From positions 1 to 64,000 of the forward strand of contig NZ_WQKZ01000010.1 in NCBI RefSeq assembly GCF_009755225.1: 64,000 nucleotides of DNA. The letters are read 5' to 3'. The notes below the pieces were generated by a model that did not search any database, was not told where the DNA came from, and was given only the letters and a program-made list of their open reading frames with translations. Both the position numbers and the translations under genes were made by a program. The stretch comes from Hymenobacter ginkgonis (GTDB taxonomy: Bacteria > Bacteroidota > Bacteroidia > Cytophagales > Hymenobacteraceae). Of the stretch, positions 31,533 to 40,340 are shown in pieces (the first letter of the stretch is position 1; each line of letters starts with the position of its first letter).

Positions 31533-32786
31533 ATGCTTCTTTCCTACTTAAAAATCGCCTGGAAGGTCTTGCTGCGGCGCAAGTTCTTCACCGCCATCAG
31601 CCTATTTGGCATCAGTTTCACGCTGATGATTTTGCTAGTGGTGTATTCGTTTGTGGATTACACCGTGGGCCCGCACCGGCCCGAGCTGCGCACCGACCGG
31701 CTGCTGTTTGCCACGCGCATGCGCCTGCGCTACAAGGCCGGTGGGCAAAACAACTGGAGCATGGGCTACCGCTTTGTAGACCAAGGCGTGCGCCAGCTGC
31801 GCACGCCCGAGCTGGTATCGGTGAGCGAGTCTAACACCAACACCGCCGTGGCTTACGCGGGCCAGCAAACGCTCAAGCTCGACCAGCGCCGCACCGACGC
31901 CGAGTTTTGGCGGGTGCTCGACTTCGACTTTGTGGCCGGCCGACCCTTCAACCAGCGCGAAGTGCGCGATGCGGCCCACGTGGCCGTCCTCAACGCCACC
32001 ACTAGCCGGCGCTACTTCGGCCCCGATGCCAATGCGGTGGGCCGCACCATCGAGGTCGATGCCGTGCGCTACCAAGTGGTGGGGGTAGTGCGCGACGTGC
32101 CCATCCTGCGCCTGCAATCCTACGCCGACGTGTGGGTGCCCATTACCACCACCACCGACGACCTGCTGAAGTCGGATTTACAAGGGCCTTACCAAGCCAT
32201 CATCTTGGCCCACAGCCCGGCCGATGTGCCCCGGGTGCAGGCCGAGTACAAGCAGCTAATGGCCCGCCAGCCGGTGCCCGACCCCAAGACTTTTTCCCGG
32301 ATAGAATCGTACGCGCTGCCGCTGCTGGCCGACCTCACGGCGCGCCACAGCGGCGACGAGCCGCGCACGGGCGTCGGCAACACCTACGTGCAGCTGCTGC
32401 TGGGGCTAGCCCTGCTGTTTATGCTGCTGCCCGCCCTCAACCTGGTCAACATCAACGTGAGCCGCACCCTGGAGCGCTCGGGCGAGATTGGGGTGCGTAA
32501 GGCTTTTGGAGCCACGGCCGGGCGGCTGGCCGGCCAGTTCTTGCTCGAAAACGTGTTTCTAACGCTGCTGGGCGGCGTGCTGGGGCTGGCCCTGGCGGCG
32601 GGCGTGCTGGCGCTGCTCAATAGCAGCCATTTCATTCCGTACTCCGAGTTTGCCCTCAACGGGCGGGTGTTTGCAATGGCGCTGGGGTTAGTGCTGGTTT
32701 TTGGGGTGCTGTCGGGTGCGTACCCGGCTTACAAATTATCGCGGTTACAAGCTGTAAAAGCCTTAAAAGGAGACCTTGCCGTATGA
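31533..32786 (+). CDS. ABC transporter permease, FtsX/MacB type (first)
   Basis: A 417-residue permease. A membrane helix lies at about 18-40, then a large periplasmic MacB-like domain (for example FWRVLDFDFVAGRPFN and GRTIEVDAVRYQVVGVVRDVP), then three helices at the C-terminal side in the FtsX layout (about 290-310, 340-365 and 380-405), including RSGEIGVRKAFGATAGRLAGQF. ATG 31533 is chosen because the frame upstream runs through the palindromic repeat. Its stop overlaps the start of the second permease (ATGA), so the two are translationally coupled. Confidence 0.92.
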   Translation: MLLSYLKIAWKVLLRRKFFTAISLFGISFTLMILLVVYSFVDYTVGPHRPELRTDRLLFATRMRLRYKAGGQNNWSMGYRFVDQGVRQLRTPELVSVSESNTNTAVAYAGQQTLKLDQRRTDAEFWRVLDFDFVAGRPFNQREVRDAAHVAVLNATTSRRYFGPDANAVGRTIEVDAVRYQVVGVVRDVPILRLQSYADVWVPITTTTDDLLKSDLQGPYQAIILAHSPADVPRVQAEYKQLMARQPVPDPKTFSRIESYALPLLADLTARHSGDEPRTGVGNTYVQLLLGLALLFMLLPALNLVNINVSRTLERSGEIGVRKAFGATAGRLAGQFLLENVFLTLLGGVLGLALAAGVLALLNSSHFIPYSEFALNGRVFAMALGLVLVFGVLSGAYPAYKLSRLQAVKALKGDLAV

Positions 32787-33985
32787 TACGCCACTTATTT
32801 ACCCTGATGTGGAACCGCAAGCGCGCCAACAGCTTGCTGATGCTGGAAGTGCTACTGGCCTTCGTGGTGCTCTTTGCCGTGAGCAGCCTGGGCGTGAGTT
32901 TGTGGGGCAACTACCGTACCCCGCTGGGCTTCGCCTACCAGCAAGTGTGGGCCATCGACATTAGCACGCCCGGCCTGGCGGGCCGCGCGCCGCGCACGGA
33001 AGCCTTGCAGCGCATCGGCCAGCACTTGCGCGCCACGCCGGGCGTGCTGTGCGTGACGCGCCACGCCGGCAACACGCCCTTTGCCAATGCCAATAATACC
33101 GGCGACGTCTCGACCGGCACGGGCCCCGACCGGCGCGTGGTCGAGCCCGTGAACTACCTCGATACCGGCCCCGAACTGCGCGAATTGTTGGGCCTGCACA
33201 TGCAGGAGGGCCGCTGGTTCGACCGCCGCGACGAAGCCGCCAACTACCGCCCCGTCGTGATTACAACCGACCTGCGCGACGCGCTGTTTGCACCCGGCCA
33301 GTCGCCGCTGGGCCAAACTATCCAAGGCCCCAAGGACTGGCACGAAACCTGGCGCGTGGTGGGCGTAAGCGGCCCTTACCGCCCCGATGGCGCCCTGCAC
33401 GAGCCCGTACCGGGCGTGTTTTTATACGCCAGCGCGCAAGACACCGTGCACGCGCTCAATGGCTTGCTGGTGCGGGTGGCGCCGGGGGCAGGCGCGGTGC
33501 TGGAAAAGAAAATCACCGACGATATCCGCACGCTCGGGGCCGGCTGGCGCGGCACCATCAACACCCTGGACGAGCAGCGTCTCTCGCAGCTCAAGGTTAA
33601 TTTATCGCTACCCGTCATCTTGGGGGTAGTGTGTTTGTTCTTGATAGTGAACGTGATGCTGGGCCTTTTCGGCGTGCTGTGGCTCAACATCAACCAGCGG
33701 CGGGCCGAGCTGGGCGTGCGCCGGGCGCTGGGCGCCACCGCCGCCGCCGTGAGCCGGCAGGTGCTGGGCGAGATACTGGTGCTCACTACGTTTGGGCTGG
33801 TGCTGGGGCTGCTCATCGCGGCGCAGTTTCCGCTGCTGGGCGTCTTCAACGTCAAGGCCAGCGTGTACCTCACGGCGATGGCCATCGCCGCGGCGGGCCT
33901 CTACCTGCTGGCGGCGGGCTGCGCCCTCTACCCCAGCCGGCTGGCGGCGGGCATTCAGCCGGCGGTGGCCCTGCGCGAGGAGTGA
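32783..33985 (+). CDS. ABC transporter permease, FtsX/MacB type (second)
   Basis: A 400-residue paralogue of the gene before it, overlapping it by four bases. It has a helix near residues 18-35, a periplasmic domain (LGQTIQGPKDWHETWRVVGV), and C-terminal FtsX helices with NQRRAELGVRRALGATAAAVSRQ, the cytoplasmic coupling segment. The two permeases probably form a heterodimer with a dimer of the ATPase. The pair arrangement is common in Bacteroidota. Confidence 0.92.
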   Translation: MIRHLFTLMWNRKRANSLLMLEVLLAFVVLFAVSSLGVSLWGNYRTPLGFAYQQVWAIDISTPGLAGRAPRTEALQRIGQHLRATPGVLCVTRHAGNTPFANANNTGDVSTGTGPDRRVVEPVNYLDTGPELRELLGLHMQEGRWFDRRDEAANYRPVVITTDLRDALFAPGQSPLGQTIQGPKDWHETWRVVGVSGPYRPDGALHEPVPGVFLYASAQDTVHALNGLLVRVAPGAGAVLEKKITDDIRTLGAGWRGTINTLDEQRLSQLKVNLSLPVILGVVCLFLIVNVMLGLFGVLWLNINQRRAELGVRRALGATAAAVSRQVLGEILVLTTFGLVLGLLIAAQFPLLGVFNVKASVYLTAMAIAAAGLYLLAAGCALYPSRLAAGIQPAVALREE

Positions 33986-34119
33986 GGGGGTAGGGCGCAG
34001 GTTGGTGTAAAGTTCGGGGCGGTTGGGATAATATTTTTGCCCACTAGGGCCGCGGCGGGCACTTTTGCTTCCGCTCGCCCCAAAAGTGCTGGCGGCTTCC
34101 TACCCCCTCCGTTTTCGCT

Positions 34120-34788
34120 ATGCGCCTTTCCCTTACCTGGCATTCGCTTCTGGCTTTCGGGGCGCTCCTGTTTGCGCTGGGCGAGGCGCACGCGCTGGTG
34201 CACACCGGCCTGGGTAGGGCCATGTGCGGCTGCCGGGGCACCCGCGATTTCAACGTCTGGAGCCTGTGCGCGGCCTGCGAAAAACACCAGTACCGACAAT
34301 TGGTAGCCACCTATGCGGGGCCTGTTTTTACGTTCGCCGGCATGCGGTGGGGCTACTTTTTGCTCGATGCGCGCCTGCCCCTAGCGCGCCGGTCATTGGG
34401 CTTTGCATTGGTGTTTGCTAACCTGCCTTTTGCCCGCATTTTGGGGGCAGTTTTCCTGGGTGGCAACGACGAGGTGTACGCCCTGAGCAAGTTTTTGCCC
34501 TACCCCTCGGCCTGGGAACTAGGGGCGGCGCTGGTGCTGCTAGCTGCGGTGCCGCCTCTGGGTACTTCTGGCCTGTTTGCTGCTGCCAGCAGTGCTGGCC
34601 TTCACCGTAGTGCTGGGGCGCTGAACTCGCTGCTGGCCAGTGGTTTTCTGACTACTTATGGCGTGTTGGGTTCGCCCCTGTTGGTTACGTGTCGGACTAT
34701 TTTTGTGCGTGTTCTCTTGGCTTTAACTTACCGTCAATTATTCACGCTCGGGCAGCCAGCCGGGGCCCCAACTCTGAGGCTGGCCTGA
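34120..34788 (+). CDS. Multipass membrane protein of unknown function with a Cys cluster
   Basis: A 222-residue membrane protein with hydrophobic segments at about 7-25, 65-90, 95-125, 125-150 and 185-205. Residues 22-28 read EAHALVH, followed by a Cys group (MCGCRG, SLCAACEKHQYRQL). The His and Cys suggest metal binding, and EAHALVH is faintly like a disturbed HExxH motif, but I cannot place it in a protease family. It lies between the permeases and the head-GIN gene on the same strand, so it may belong to the locus or be incidental. A possible -7 box TATTTTTG is at 34032-34039. Confidence 0.55.
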   Translation: MRLSLTWHSLLAFGALLFALGEAHALVHTGLGRAMCGCRGTRDFNVWSLCAACEKHQYRQLVATYAGPVFTFAGMRWGYFLLDARLPLARRSLGFALVFANLPFARILGAVFLGGNDEVYALSKFLPYPSAWELGAALVLLAAVPPLGTSGLFAAASSAGLHRSAGALNSLLASGFLTTYGVLGSPLLVTCRTIFVRVLLALTYRQLFTLGQPAGAPTLRLA

Positions 34789-34912
34789 GCTAACTGCCGC
34801 AGTTTGCTTTTTTCGGCCCGCGTTGTAACGAACCGCCACGTGGGCCGGTAGCCCAGGCAAGTTCACTTCTATTTTGACCCGCTTTTCACGCTCCTTTTTT
34901 CTCTTTCTTCTC

Positions 34913-35611
34913 ATGAAAAACCTGCTGCTACCCACCCTGCTTTCGCTCGCCGCTTTGGCTCCTGCTTGCGCCCAAAGCGCCCAAACGCGCACAGTGCCCA
35001 CTTTCCACGCCATCAGCGTGGGCACGGGCATCGAGCTCGACCTCACTGCCGGCCACAACCAGCGGGTGGAAGTGAGCGCGGCTACCCCTGAATACCGCGA
35101 CCGCATCGAAACCAGCGTGAGCGACGGCGTGCTGACGCTGCGCTATAAAAACCCCGACGACCGCTTCAGTCGCGACCGCACCAACAAGCGCCTGCACGTG
35201 GCCGTGACGGCCGACGACCTCACTGCCCTCACGGCCAGCAGCGGCTCGTCGGTACGCACCTCGGGCGATTTTGACGCCGCCGAGTTTCGGCTCGATGTGT
35301 CGTCGGGCGCGGCCGTGAAGGCCGGCCTCGACACCCGCGCCCTCACCGTGCGCCAGAGCAGCGGCAGCACCGCCGACGTGCGCGGCCGCGCCACCAGCCT
35401 CGACATCCAAAGCAGCAGCGGCGCCTCCTTCGATGCCGACAACCTGCTCACCGACCATTGCCGCGCCGAAGCCAGCAGCGGCAGCTCCATTATTGTGGCC
35501 GTGAAAGAAGACCTCGTGGCCCAGGCCAGCAGCGGCGGCAGCATCAGCTACAAGGGCTCGCCGCAGCTCACCAAGCACACCAGCAGCGGCGGCGGCGTAA
35601 GCGGCCACTAA
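34913..35611 (+). CDS. Secreted head-GIN domain protein (DUF2807)
   Basis: A 232-residue protein with a signal peptide to ACAQ (about residue 20). The mature part is a right-handed beta-helix-like repeat with many Ser-Ser-Gly turns (ASSGSSVRT, QSSGSTADV, SSSGASFDA, ASSGSSIIV, ASSGGSISY), typical of the putative autotransporter-adhesin head-GIN family. The opening FHAISVGTGIELDLTAGHNQ is the family's usual start. It is probably at the cell surface or in the periplasm; the molecular role is unknown. ATG 34913 is chosen for a proper signal peptide. Confidence 0.9.
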   Translation: MKNLLLPTLLSLAALAPACAQSAQTRTVPTFHAISVGTGIELDLTAGHNQRVEVSAATPEYRDRIETSVSDGVLTLRYKNPDDRFSRDRTNKRLHVAVTADDLTALTASSGSSVRTSGDFDAAEFRLDVSSGAAVKAGLDTRALTVRQSSGSTADVRGRATSLDIQSSSGASFDADNLLTDHCRAEASSGSSIIVAVKEDLVAQASSGGSISYKGSPQLTKHTSSGGGVSGH

Positions 35612-35625
35612 GGCTACGGGTTGAT

Positions 35626-35664
35626 GGGGATATTAGCGAATTTCACGGATTTTGTGGACGGTTA
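35626..35664 (+). repeat. 40-bp-class repeat, copy B1
   Basis: GATATTAGCGAATTTCACGG followed by ATTTTGTGGACGGTTAA. It shares the GATTTTGTGG core with copies A1 and B2. Confidence 0.65.
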
Positions 35665-35856
35665 ACCTGAGGGGTAGGGCGCGGGGCTTGCGCTGCGCCC
35701 TAGCGGATTTCCCCACAAACTCTTCCCTGAAGCAAAATTGCCGGTGAAAAGTGGTAGATGATTGGCGGCCGACAAGCGCAAAAATTTACTCATTTCAAAC
35801 CTCAATCCGCTACCCCACCACGCAAACCCAAGCTTTGGCTACCTTCGCCCACCAGC

Positions 35857-35910
35857 TTAATCGTCCACAAAATCTGTGATATCCGCTAAAATACCCGTGA
35901 ATCCGTGGTC
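35857..35910 (-). repeat. 40-bp-class repeat, copy B2 (contains the GTG start of the response regulator)
   Basis: On the minus strand it begins GGACCACGGATTCACGGG and ends ATTTTGTGGACGATTAA, the longest copy seen. Its outer end, read on the + strand as CCGTGGTCC, supplies the GTG at 35905. It is inverted relative to B1, 192 bp apart. Confidence 0.65.
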
Positions 35911-37281
35911 CTGGTAGTCGATGATGACTTGGCCGTGCGCGTGTCGTTGCAGCTGCTGCTCAAGCAAGCCGGCTACGCTACGCGGGCGGTGGCCGGCCCG
36001 GCCGAAGCCCTGGCCGTGGTGCGCGAAGCCGTGCCCCAGCTCGTGCTGCTCGACATGAATTTTTCGGCCGCCACTACCGGCGCCGATGGCCTGGCCCTGC
36101 TGGCGCAGCTCAAGGCGCTGGCGCCGCAAGTGCCGGTGGTGCTGCTCACGGGGTGGGGTAGCATTGCGCTGGCAGTGGCGGGCATGAAGGCTGGCGCGGC
36201 CGAGTTCGTCACCAAGCCCTGGCAAAACGAGGCGCTGCTCCAAACCATCGCCACCATTTTGCAGCTGCAAACACCCGCCGGCCCTACCCCCCCGGCCGGC
36301 CGCCGAGCCCTCGACCAGCAGTTTGCCCTGGGCAATATTGTGGGCGAAGATGCCCGCCTGCTGGCCGTGCTGCGGCAAGTGGGCCAGGTAGCCGCCACCG
36401 ATGCCTCGGTGCTGATAGAAGGCGACAGCGGCACCGGCAAGGAGCTTATTGCCGAGGCGCTGCACCACAATAGCCCGCGCCGCCACCAGCCGTTTGTGAA
36501 GGTGAACTTGGGCGGCATCTCGTCTTCGTTGTTTGAGAGCGAGATGTTTGGCCACCGCCGCGGGGCTTTTACTGACGCGCGCGCCGACCGGGTGGGCCGC
36601 TTCGAGCTAGCCAACGGCGGCACCATTTTCCTGGATGAAATTGGCGAGCTGGAGCTAGCCAGCCAGGTAAAGCTGCTGCGCGTGCTGCAAGACCGTACCT
36701 ACGAGGTGCTCGGCGACAGCAAGCCCCGCCGGCTCGATATTCGGGTGGTGGCCGCTACCAATAAAAACCTGGCTGAGCTAGTGGCCCAAGGCCGCTTCCG
36801 CGAAGACCTGTTCTACCGCCTCAACCTCATCACGCTGCGCCTACCCGCCTTGCGCGAGCGCGCCCAGGATATTCCGCTGCTGGCCCGCCACTTTGTGGCG
36901 CAGCTGCAACGCACGTACCAACGGCCCGGCCTGCGCCTGGGCCCCGCCGCCGCCCACTGGCTGCAAGAGCAGGCCCTGCCCGGCAACATCCGCGAACTTA
37001 AAAACTTGGTGGAGCGCGCCGTGCTCACTACCCCCCACGACGAACTGGAGCCCGCCGATTTTCAGGCCCGCGAGTTTGGTGTCGTGGTGCCCCCGCCCGC
37101 AAGCGCCGCGCTGCCCGCGCCCGGCACCATCACCCTCGAAGCCCTCGAAGAGCAGATGATTCGCCAGAGCGTGGCCCACTACCAGGGCAACCTCAGCAAG
37201 GTGGCCCGGGCGCTGGGCCTCAGCCGCGGCGCGCTGTACCGACGCCTGGACAAGTTTGGGATTCCGTACAGCGAGGGGTAG
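35905..37281 (+). CDS. Sigma-54-dependent response regulator (NtrC family)
   Basis: A 458-residue activator. The receiver (1-115) has the acidic pocket VVDDD and phospho-acceptor Asp50 in LLDMNF. The AAA+ domain (about 145-385) has Walker A GDSGTGKE at 173-180, the sigma-54 loop GAFTDA at 220-225, and the Walker B region GGTIFLDEIGEL. The C-terminal Fis helix-turn-helix (about 410-455) ends LSKVARALGLSRGALYRRLDK. GTG 35905 is the only workable start, because a TAA in frame lies at 35887, and this GTG is inside repeat copy B2. The receiver starts unusually close to the first residue. It is paired with the kinase gene 28 bp downstream. Confidence 0.95.
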   Translation: MVLVVDDDLAVRVSLQLLLKQAGYATRAVAGPAEALAVVREAVPQLVLLDMNFSAATTGADGLALLAQLKALAPQVPVVLLTGWGSIALAVAGMKAGAAEFVTKPWQNEALLQTIATILQLQTPAGPTPPAGRRALDQQFALGNIVGEDARLLAVLRQVGQVAATDASVLIEGDSGTGKELIAEALHHNSPRRHQPFVKVNLGGISSSLFESEMFGHRRGAFTDARADRVGRFELANGGTIFLDEIGELELASQVKLLRVLQDRTYEVLGDSKPRRLDIRVVAATNKNLAELVAQGRFREDLFYRLNLITLRLPALRERAQDIPLLARHFVAQLQRTYQRPGLRLGPAAAHWLQEQALPGNIRELKNLVERAVLTTPHDELEPADFQAREFGVVVPPPASAALPAPGTITLEALEEQMIRQSVAHYQGNLSKVARALGLSRGALYRRLDKFGIPYSEG

Positions 37282-37309
37282 GGCGGGCCGCCAGAACGTA
37301 CTTGCACCC

Positions 37310-38650
37310 ATGTCCCTTCGCCTCAAGCTTCTGCTCTTTCTTTTGCCGCTCTACGCCGTGCTGCTGACGCTGGCGGCGCAGGTGCGCACCACCAATGCGC
37401 CGCTTTTTATTGCCTGCGAAGTGGTGCTGCTGGGCAGCCTGGTGCTGGCCGGGCAGCTCTACCTGGGGTTTGTGCGGCCGGTGCAGCTTATTGAGGCGGG
37501 CACGGCCGCGCTCCAGGCCCAAGACTTTAGCTTGAAATTTACGCCCGTGGGCCAGCCCGAGCTCGACCACCTCATCGGCGTTTATAACCAGATGCTCGAC
37601 GCCCTGCGCCAAGAGCGCGTGAGCCAGCACGAGCAAAGCGTGCTGCTTGAGCGGTTGGTGCGCGCCTCGCCGGCCGGCATTCTCATTCTGGACTTCGACG
37701 GCCACATTGCCAGTGCCAACGCCGCGGCGGTGCGCGCGCTGGGCGCACCAGCCGAGCCCCGCCTGGTAGGCCAGGCAGTGGCGGCCCTACCCCCGCCGTG
37801 GGGCCCCATGCTGGCTACGCTGGCTGCCAGCCAGCCCCAAACTGTGCGCCTACCCAGCGGCCAAACTTACCGCGCCGCTGCCGCGCACTTCCTCGACCGG
37901 GGTTTTCAGCGGCGCTTTGTGGTGCTGGAGGAGCTGACCCAGGAGCTGCGCCAGCGCGAAAAACAGGCCTACGAGCAGCTCATCCGGCTGATGTCGCACG
38001 AGGTAAATAACTCCATTGGGGCCGTGAATTCGCTACTGGACAGTTTCCGGCACTACGCCTCGCAGTTGGTCGCCGCCGACCAAGATGATTTTACCCAGGC
38101 CCTGGCCGTGAGCATCGCCCGCAATACCCAGCTGGCCGAGTTTATTGGCAGCTATGCCCGGCTGGTACGCCTACCCCCGCCCGCCCCGCACCCCACCGAT
38201 GTGCACGCCTTGCTACGCGACCTTGGCCGCCTGCTGGCCCCGCAAAGCGCCGCCCAGGGCGTGGCCTGGCACTGGCAACTGGCCCACGAGGAGCCCCTGG
38301 TAGTACTCGCCGACTCGCAGCAGCTGGCCCAGGCCCTGCTCAATATCGCCAAAAACGCCCTCGAAGCCCTTGGCCCGGCCGGGGGCAACGTGTGGGTGCG
38401 CACCGCGGCCCAGCCGCCTACCCTCACCATCGAGAACGACGGCCCGCCGTTGAGCCCCGAGGTGAGCCAGCGGCTATTCACGCCGTTTTTCAGTACCAAA
38501 CCCGGCGGGCAAGGTATTGGGTTGGTGCTGGTGCGCGATATTTTGCTGGCCCACGGCTTTGCCTTTCGGCTCGCCACCGAAAGCAGTGGGCGCACGGTAT
38601 TCAGCGTGCAGCTAACGCCGGGAGTAGGGGGTAGGGAAGCGGCTGGTTAG
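37310..38650 (+). CDS. Sensor histidine kinase (NtrY-like)
   Basis: A 446-residue membrane kinase. Two close hydrophobic segments (about 5-25 and 32-58) leave a very short periplasmic loop. A HAMP-like region (about 58-105, AGTAALQAQDFSLKF) and a PAS domain (about 115-200, ASPAGILILDFDGHIASANAAA) follow. The phospho-acceptor His230 lies in LMSHEVNNSIG, and the ATPase domain has NIAKNALEA, PFFSTKPGGQGIGL and a final beta strand. The lack of a large sensor loop suggests it senses from the membrane or cytoplasm. ATG 37310 is used; the frame to 37256 overlaps the regulator. Confidence 0.93.
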   Translation: MSLRLKLLLFLLPLYAVLLTLAAQVRTTNAPLFIACEVVLLGSLVLAGQLYLGFVRPVQLIEAGTAALQAQDFSLKFTPVGQPELDHLIGVYNQMLDALRQERVSQHEQSVLLERLVRASPAGILILDFDGHIASANAAAVRALGAPAEPRLVGQAVAALPPPWGPMLATLAASQPQTVRLPSGQTYRAAAAHFLDRGFQRRFVVLEELTQELRQREKQAYEQLIRLMSHEVNNSIGAVNSLLDSFRHYASQLVAADQDDFTQALAVSIARNTQLAEFIGSYARLVRLPPPAPHPTDVHALLRDLGRLLAPQSAAQGVAWHWQLAHEEPLVVLADSQQLAQALLNIAKNALEALGPAGGNVWVRTAAQPPTLTIENDGPPLSPEVSQRLFTPFFSTKPGGQGIGLVLVRDILLAHGFAFRLATESSGRTVFSVQLTPGVGGREAAG

Positions 38651-38666
38651 CAACGAGTCCCTACGC

Positions 38667-39371
38667 TTACTTGCCCCAGGCAAACACGGCGGGGCGCTTG
38701 TGCAGCTTGGGCAGCTCGGGCTGGCGGCGCCAGTCGGCCACGGTTAGGGTGCGTAGGTATTCAGTGGGGGCGGTAAGGTCGGCGGCCACGCAGAGGCGGG
38801 TGGCGGGCGCCAAGTGCAGCAGCAAGTCGGCCAGCAATTGGTCGTTGCGGTAGGGCGTTTCAATGCACAGCTGCGATTGGTCGCGCTGCGTGCTTTCCTT
38901 CTCCAAGGCCTTAATGGCTGCGATGCGGGCCGCTTTCTCGATGGGCAAATACCCGTGAAACGCAAACCGCTGCCCATTGAGCCCCGAGCCCATGAGCGCC
39001 AGCAAAATCGATGACGGCCCCACCAGCGGCTGCACCGGCAGCCCCAGTCGGTGGGCCTCCTGAGCCAAGGCCGCGCCGGGGTCGGCAATGCCGGGGCAGC
39101 CCGCCTCGGAAAGCACGCCGGCCTCGATTTTTTCCTTCAGCAGCGGCTCCAGCGCGGCCTTCACCTGGGCCGGCGTGCTGTCTTTATCAATGAGCACAAA
39201 CCGAATTTCTTCGATGACGCGGTGCGGCGCTACCTCCTTCACAAAGCGGCGGGCTGTGCGCAGGTTTTCGACCAGAAAGTAAGGCAGCCGGGCCACGGCC
39301 GCCACCACCTGCGGCGGCAGCACGTGCGGCGCGGTGCCGTCGGCTAGGGGGGTAGGAATAAGGTAAAGCAA
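38667..39371 (-). CDS. SAM-dependent methyltransferase, tetrapyrrole-methylase/RsmI family
   Basis: A 234-residue protein of the TP-methylase fold. It starts MLYLIPTPL and contains a GLxVxPL-type loop (VLSEAGCPGIADPGAALAQEA) and VGPSSILLALMGSGLNGQRFAFHGYLP, which match RsmI, the 16S rRNA 2'-O-methyltransferase for C1402. It is shorter than RsmI and lacks the usual long C-terminal part, so it may be the Bacteroidota paralogue rather than RsmI itself. It converges on the kinase gene with 16 bp between stops. Confidence 0.8.
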   Translation of the reverse strand: MLYLIPTPLADGTAPHVLPPQVVAAVARLPYFLVENLRTARRFVKEVAPHRVIEEIRFVLIDKDSTPAQVKAALEPLLKEKIEAGVLSEAGCPGIADPGAALAQEAHRLGLPVQPLVGPSSILLALMGSGLNGQRFAFHGYLPIEKAARIAAIKALEKESTQRDQSQLCIETPYRNDQLLADLLLHLAPATRLCVAADLTAPTEYLRTLTVADWRRQPELPKLHKRPAVFAWGK

Positions 39372-39407
39372 GGAATAACTACTTAGGAATGAGCAAGAAA
39401 AGGCTGG

Positions 39408-40340
39408 CTAGTAGCCCGCTTCCGCGGCTGGGCGTAAAGGCATAATCAGCAGTAAAAAAATAACGAACGCGCTACCCGCCCCCAGCGCCCACAGCCCGCG
39501 GTGCAGCGTGCGGCCGCCACGCAGGGCAAAGGAAGCGCGCACGGGCGCCAGCAGCAGCGGCGAGCCATAATACGGGGCCAAGTGGCTAGCGCGCACGGCT
39601 CGGTACTGGCCGGGAGACGCGTTTTCGACCCGCAGCAAGTACGCGAAATCGGCCAGGTGCAGGGAGTCGAACCGGGCATTGGTGCGCGCCACGAAGTTTT
39701 GGTAGCGCCAGCTGCGCTCGCCGGGTGGCAGGTCGGTGCCCAGGTCGGCTCGGTAAGAGTAGCTGAGCCAGCCGGGGGGCGTCAGGCGAAAAACGCTGGT
39801 ATCGGCCGCGGCCACCAAGAGCGGACAGGCGTAGTCGCAGGTGGCAAAGTAGTCTACCCTACCCCCCTTTTGCCGGTTGGCGTGCAGAGCGGCGTAGCGC
39901 CCTAGGTGCGGCTGGTCGATGTAAAAAGGCCCGCGCAGCCGAAAAAATATGGCATTGCCAGGCTGGGCTAGCTCCTGCGCGCCGCGCAGGTTGCGCATCT
40001 CGCCCAAGCGGTAGCGCAGGTAGTCGCGGGTGGCCCAGCCCGCTAGCGCCAATACTATCCAGCAGAATAAGAGGGGCACCCGCCGAGACTCGCCCCGCGA
40101 ATTGGTGGCTAGCAGGGCCCAGGGCCGCCACAGCCACCAGCACGCGGCCAGCCCGCCCGCGGCCGACGCCCCAATTTGCCACCACCTGCCCAGCGCCCAA
40201 GGCTGGAAAAGCGCCGTGGCCCCCGCGTAGCCGACCATAAAAACGGCCAGCGCCCGCAGGTAGGGCACGACTAGGCCGCGCCACCGTCCCGGCAGTGTGC
40301 GGCCCCAGGCAGCCAGAAAGGCCCCAGCCGCCGCTAGCAT
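39408..40340 (-). CDS. Membrane protein of unknown function
   Basis: A 310-residue protein with four hydrophobic segments (about 25-45, 52-72, 88-106 and 280-302) and a large extracytoplasmic domain between the third and fourth. The domain contains FFRLRGPFYIDQ, DYACPLL with a Cys, and several Trp/Tyr-rich stretches. I do not recognise it. Its ATG overlaps the TGA of the alpha/beta hydrolase by one base, so the two genes are probably co-translated and may share a job. It is on the minus strand together with the next genes upstream. Confidence 0.6.
   Translation of the reverse strand: MLAAAGAFLAAWGRTLPGRWRGLVVPYLRALAVFMVGYAGATALFQPWALGRWWQIGASAAGGLAACWWLWRPWALLATNSRGESRRVPLLFCWIVLALAGWATRDYLRYRLGEMRNLRGAQELAQPGNAIFFRLRGPFYIDQPHLGRYAALHANRQKGGRVDYFATCDYACPLLVAAADTSVFRLTPPGWLSYSYRADLGTDLPPGERSWRYQNFVARTNARFDSLHLADFAYLLRVENASPGQYRAVRASHLAPYYGSPLLLAPVRASFALRGGRTLHRGLWALGAGSAFVIFLLLIMPLRPAAEAGY

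Noticed and set aside
34120..34200. Zinc metalloprotease call for the unknown membrane protein
   Set aside because: EAHALVH only loosely resembles HExxH and the order of residues is wrong; no second motif is seen.
36562..36579. GAFTDA loop as a defect in the sigma-54 regulator
   Set aside because: The fifth residue differs from the textbook GAFTGA, but this form is, to my recollection, common in Bacteroidota regulators, so I treat it as a clade trait and not as loss of function.
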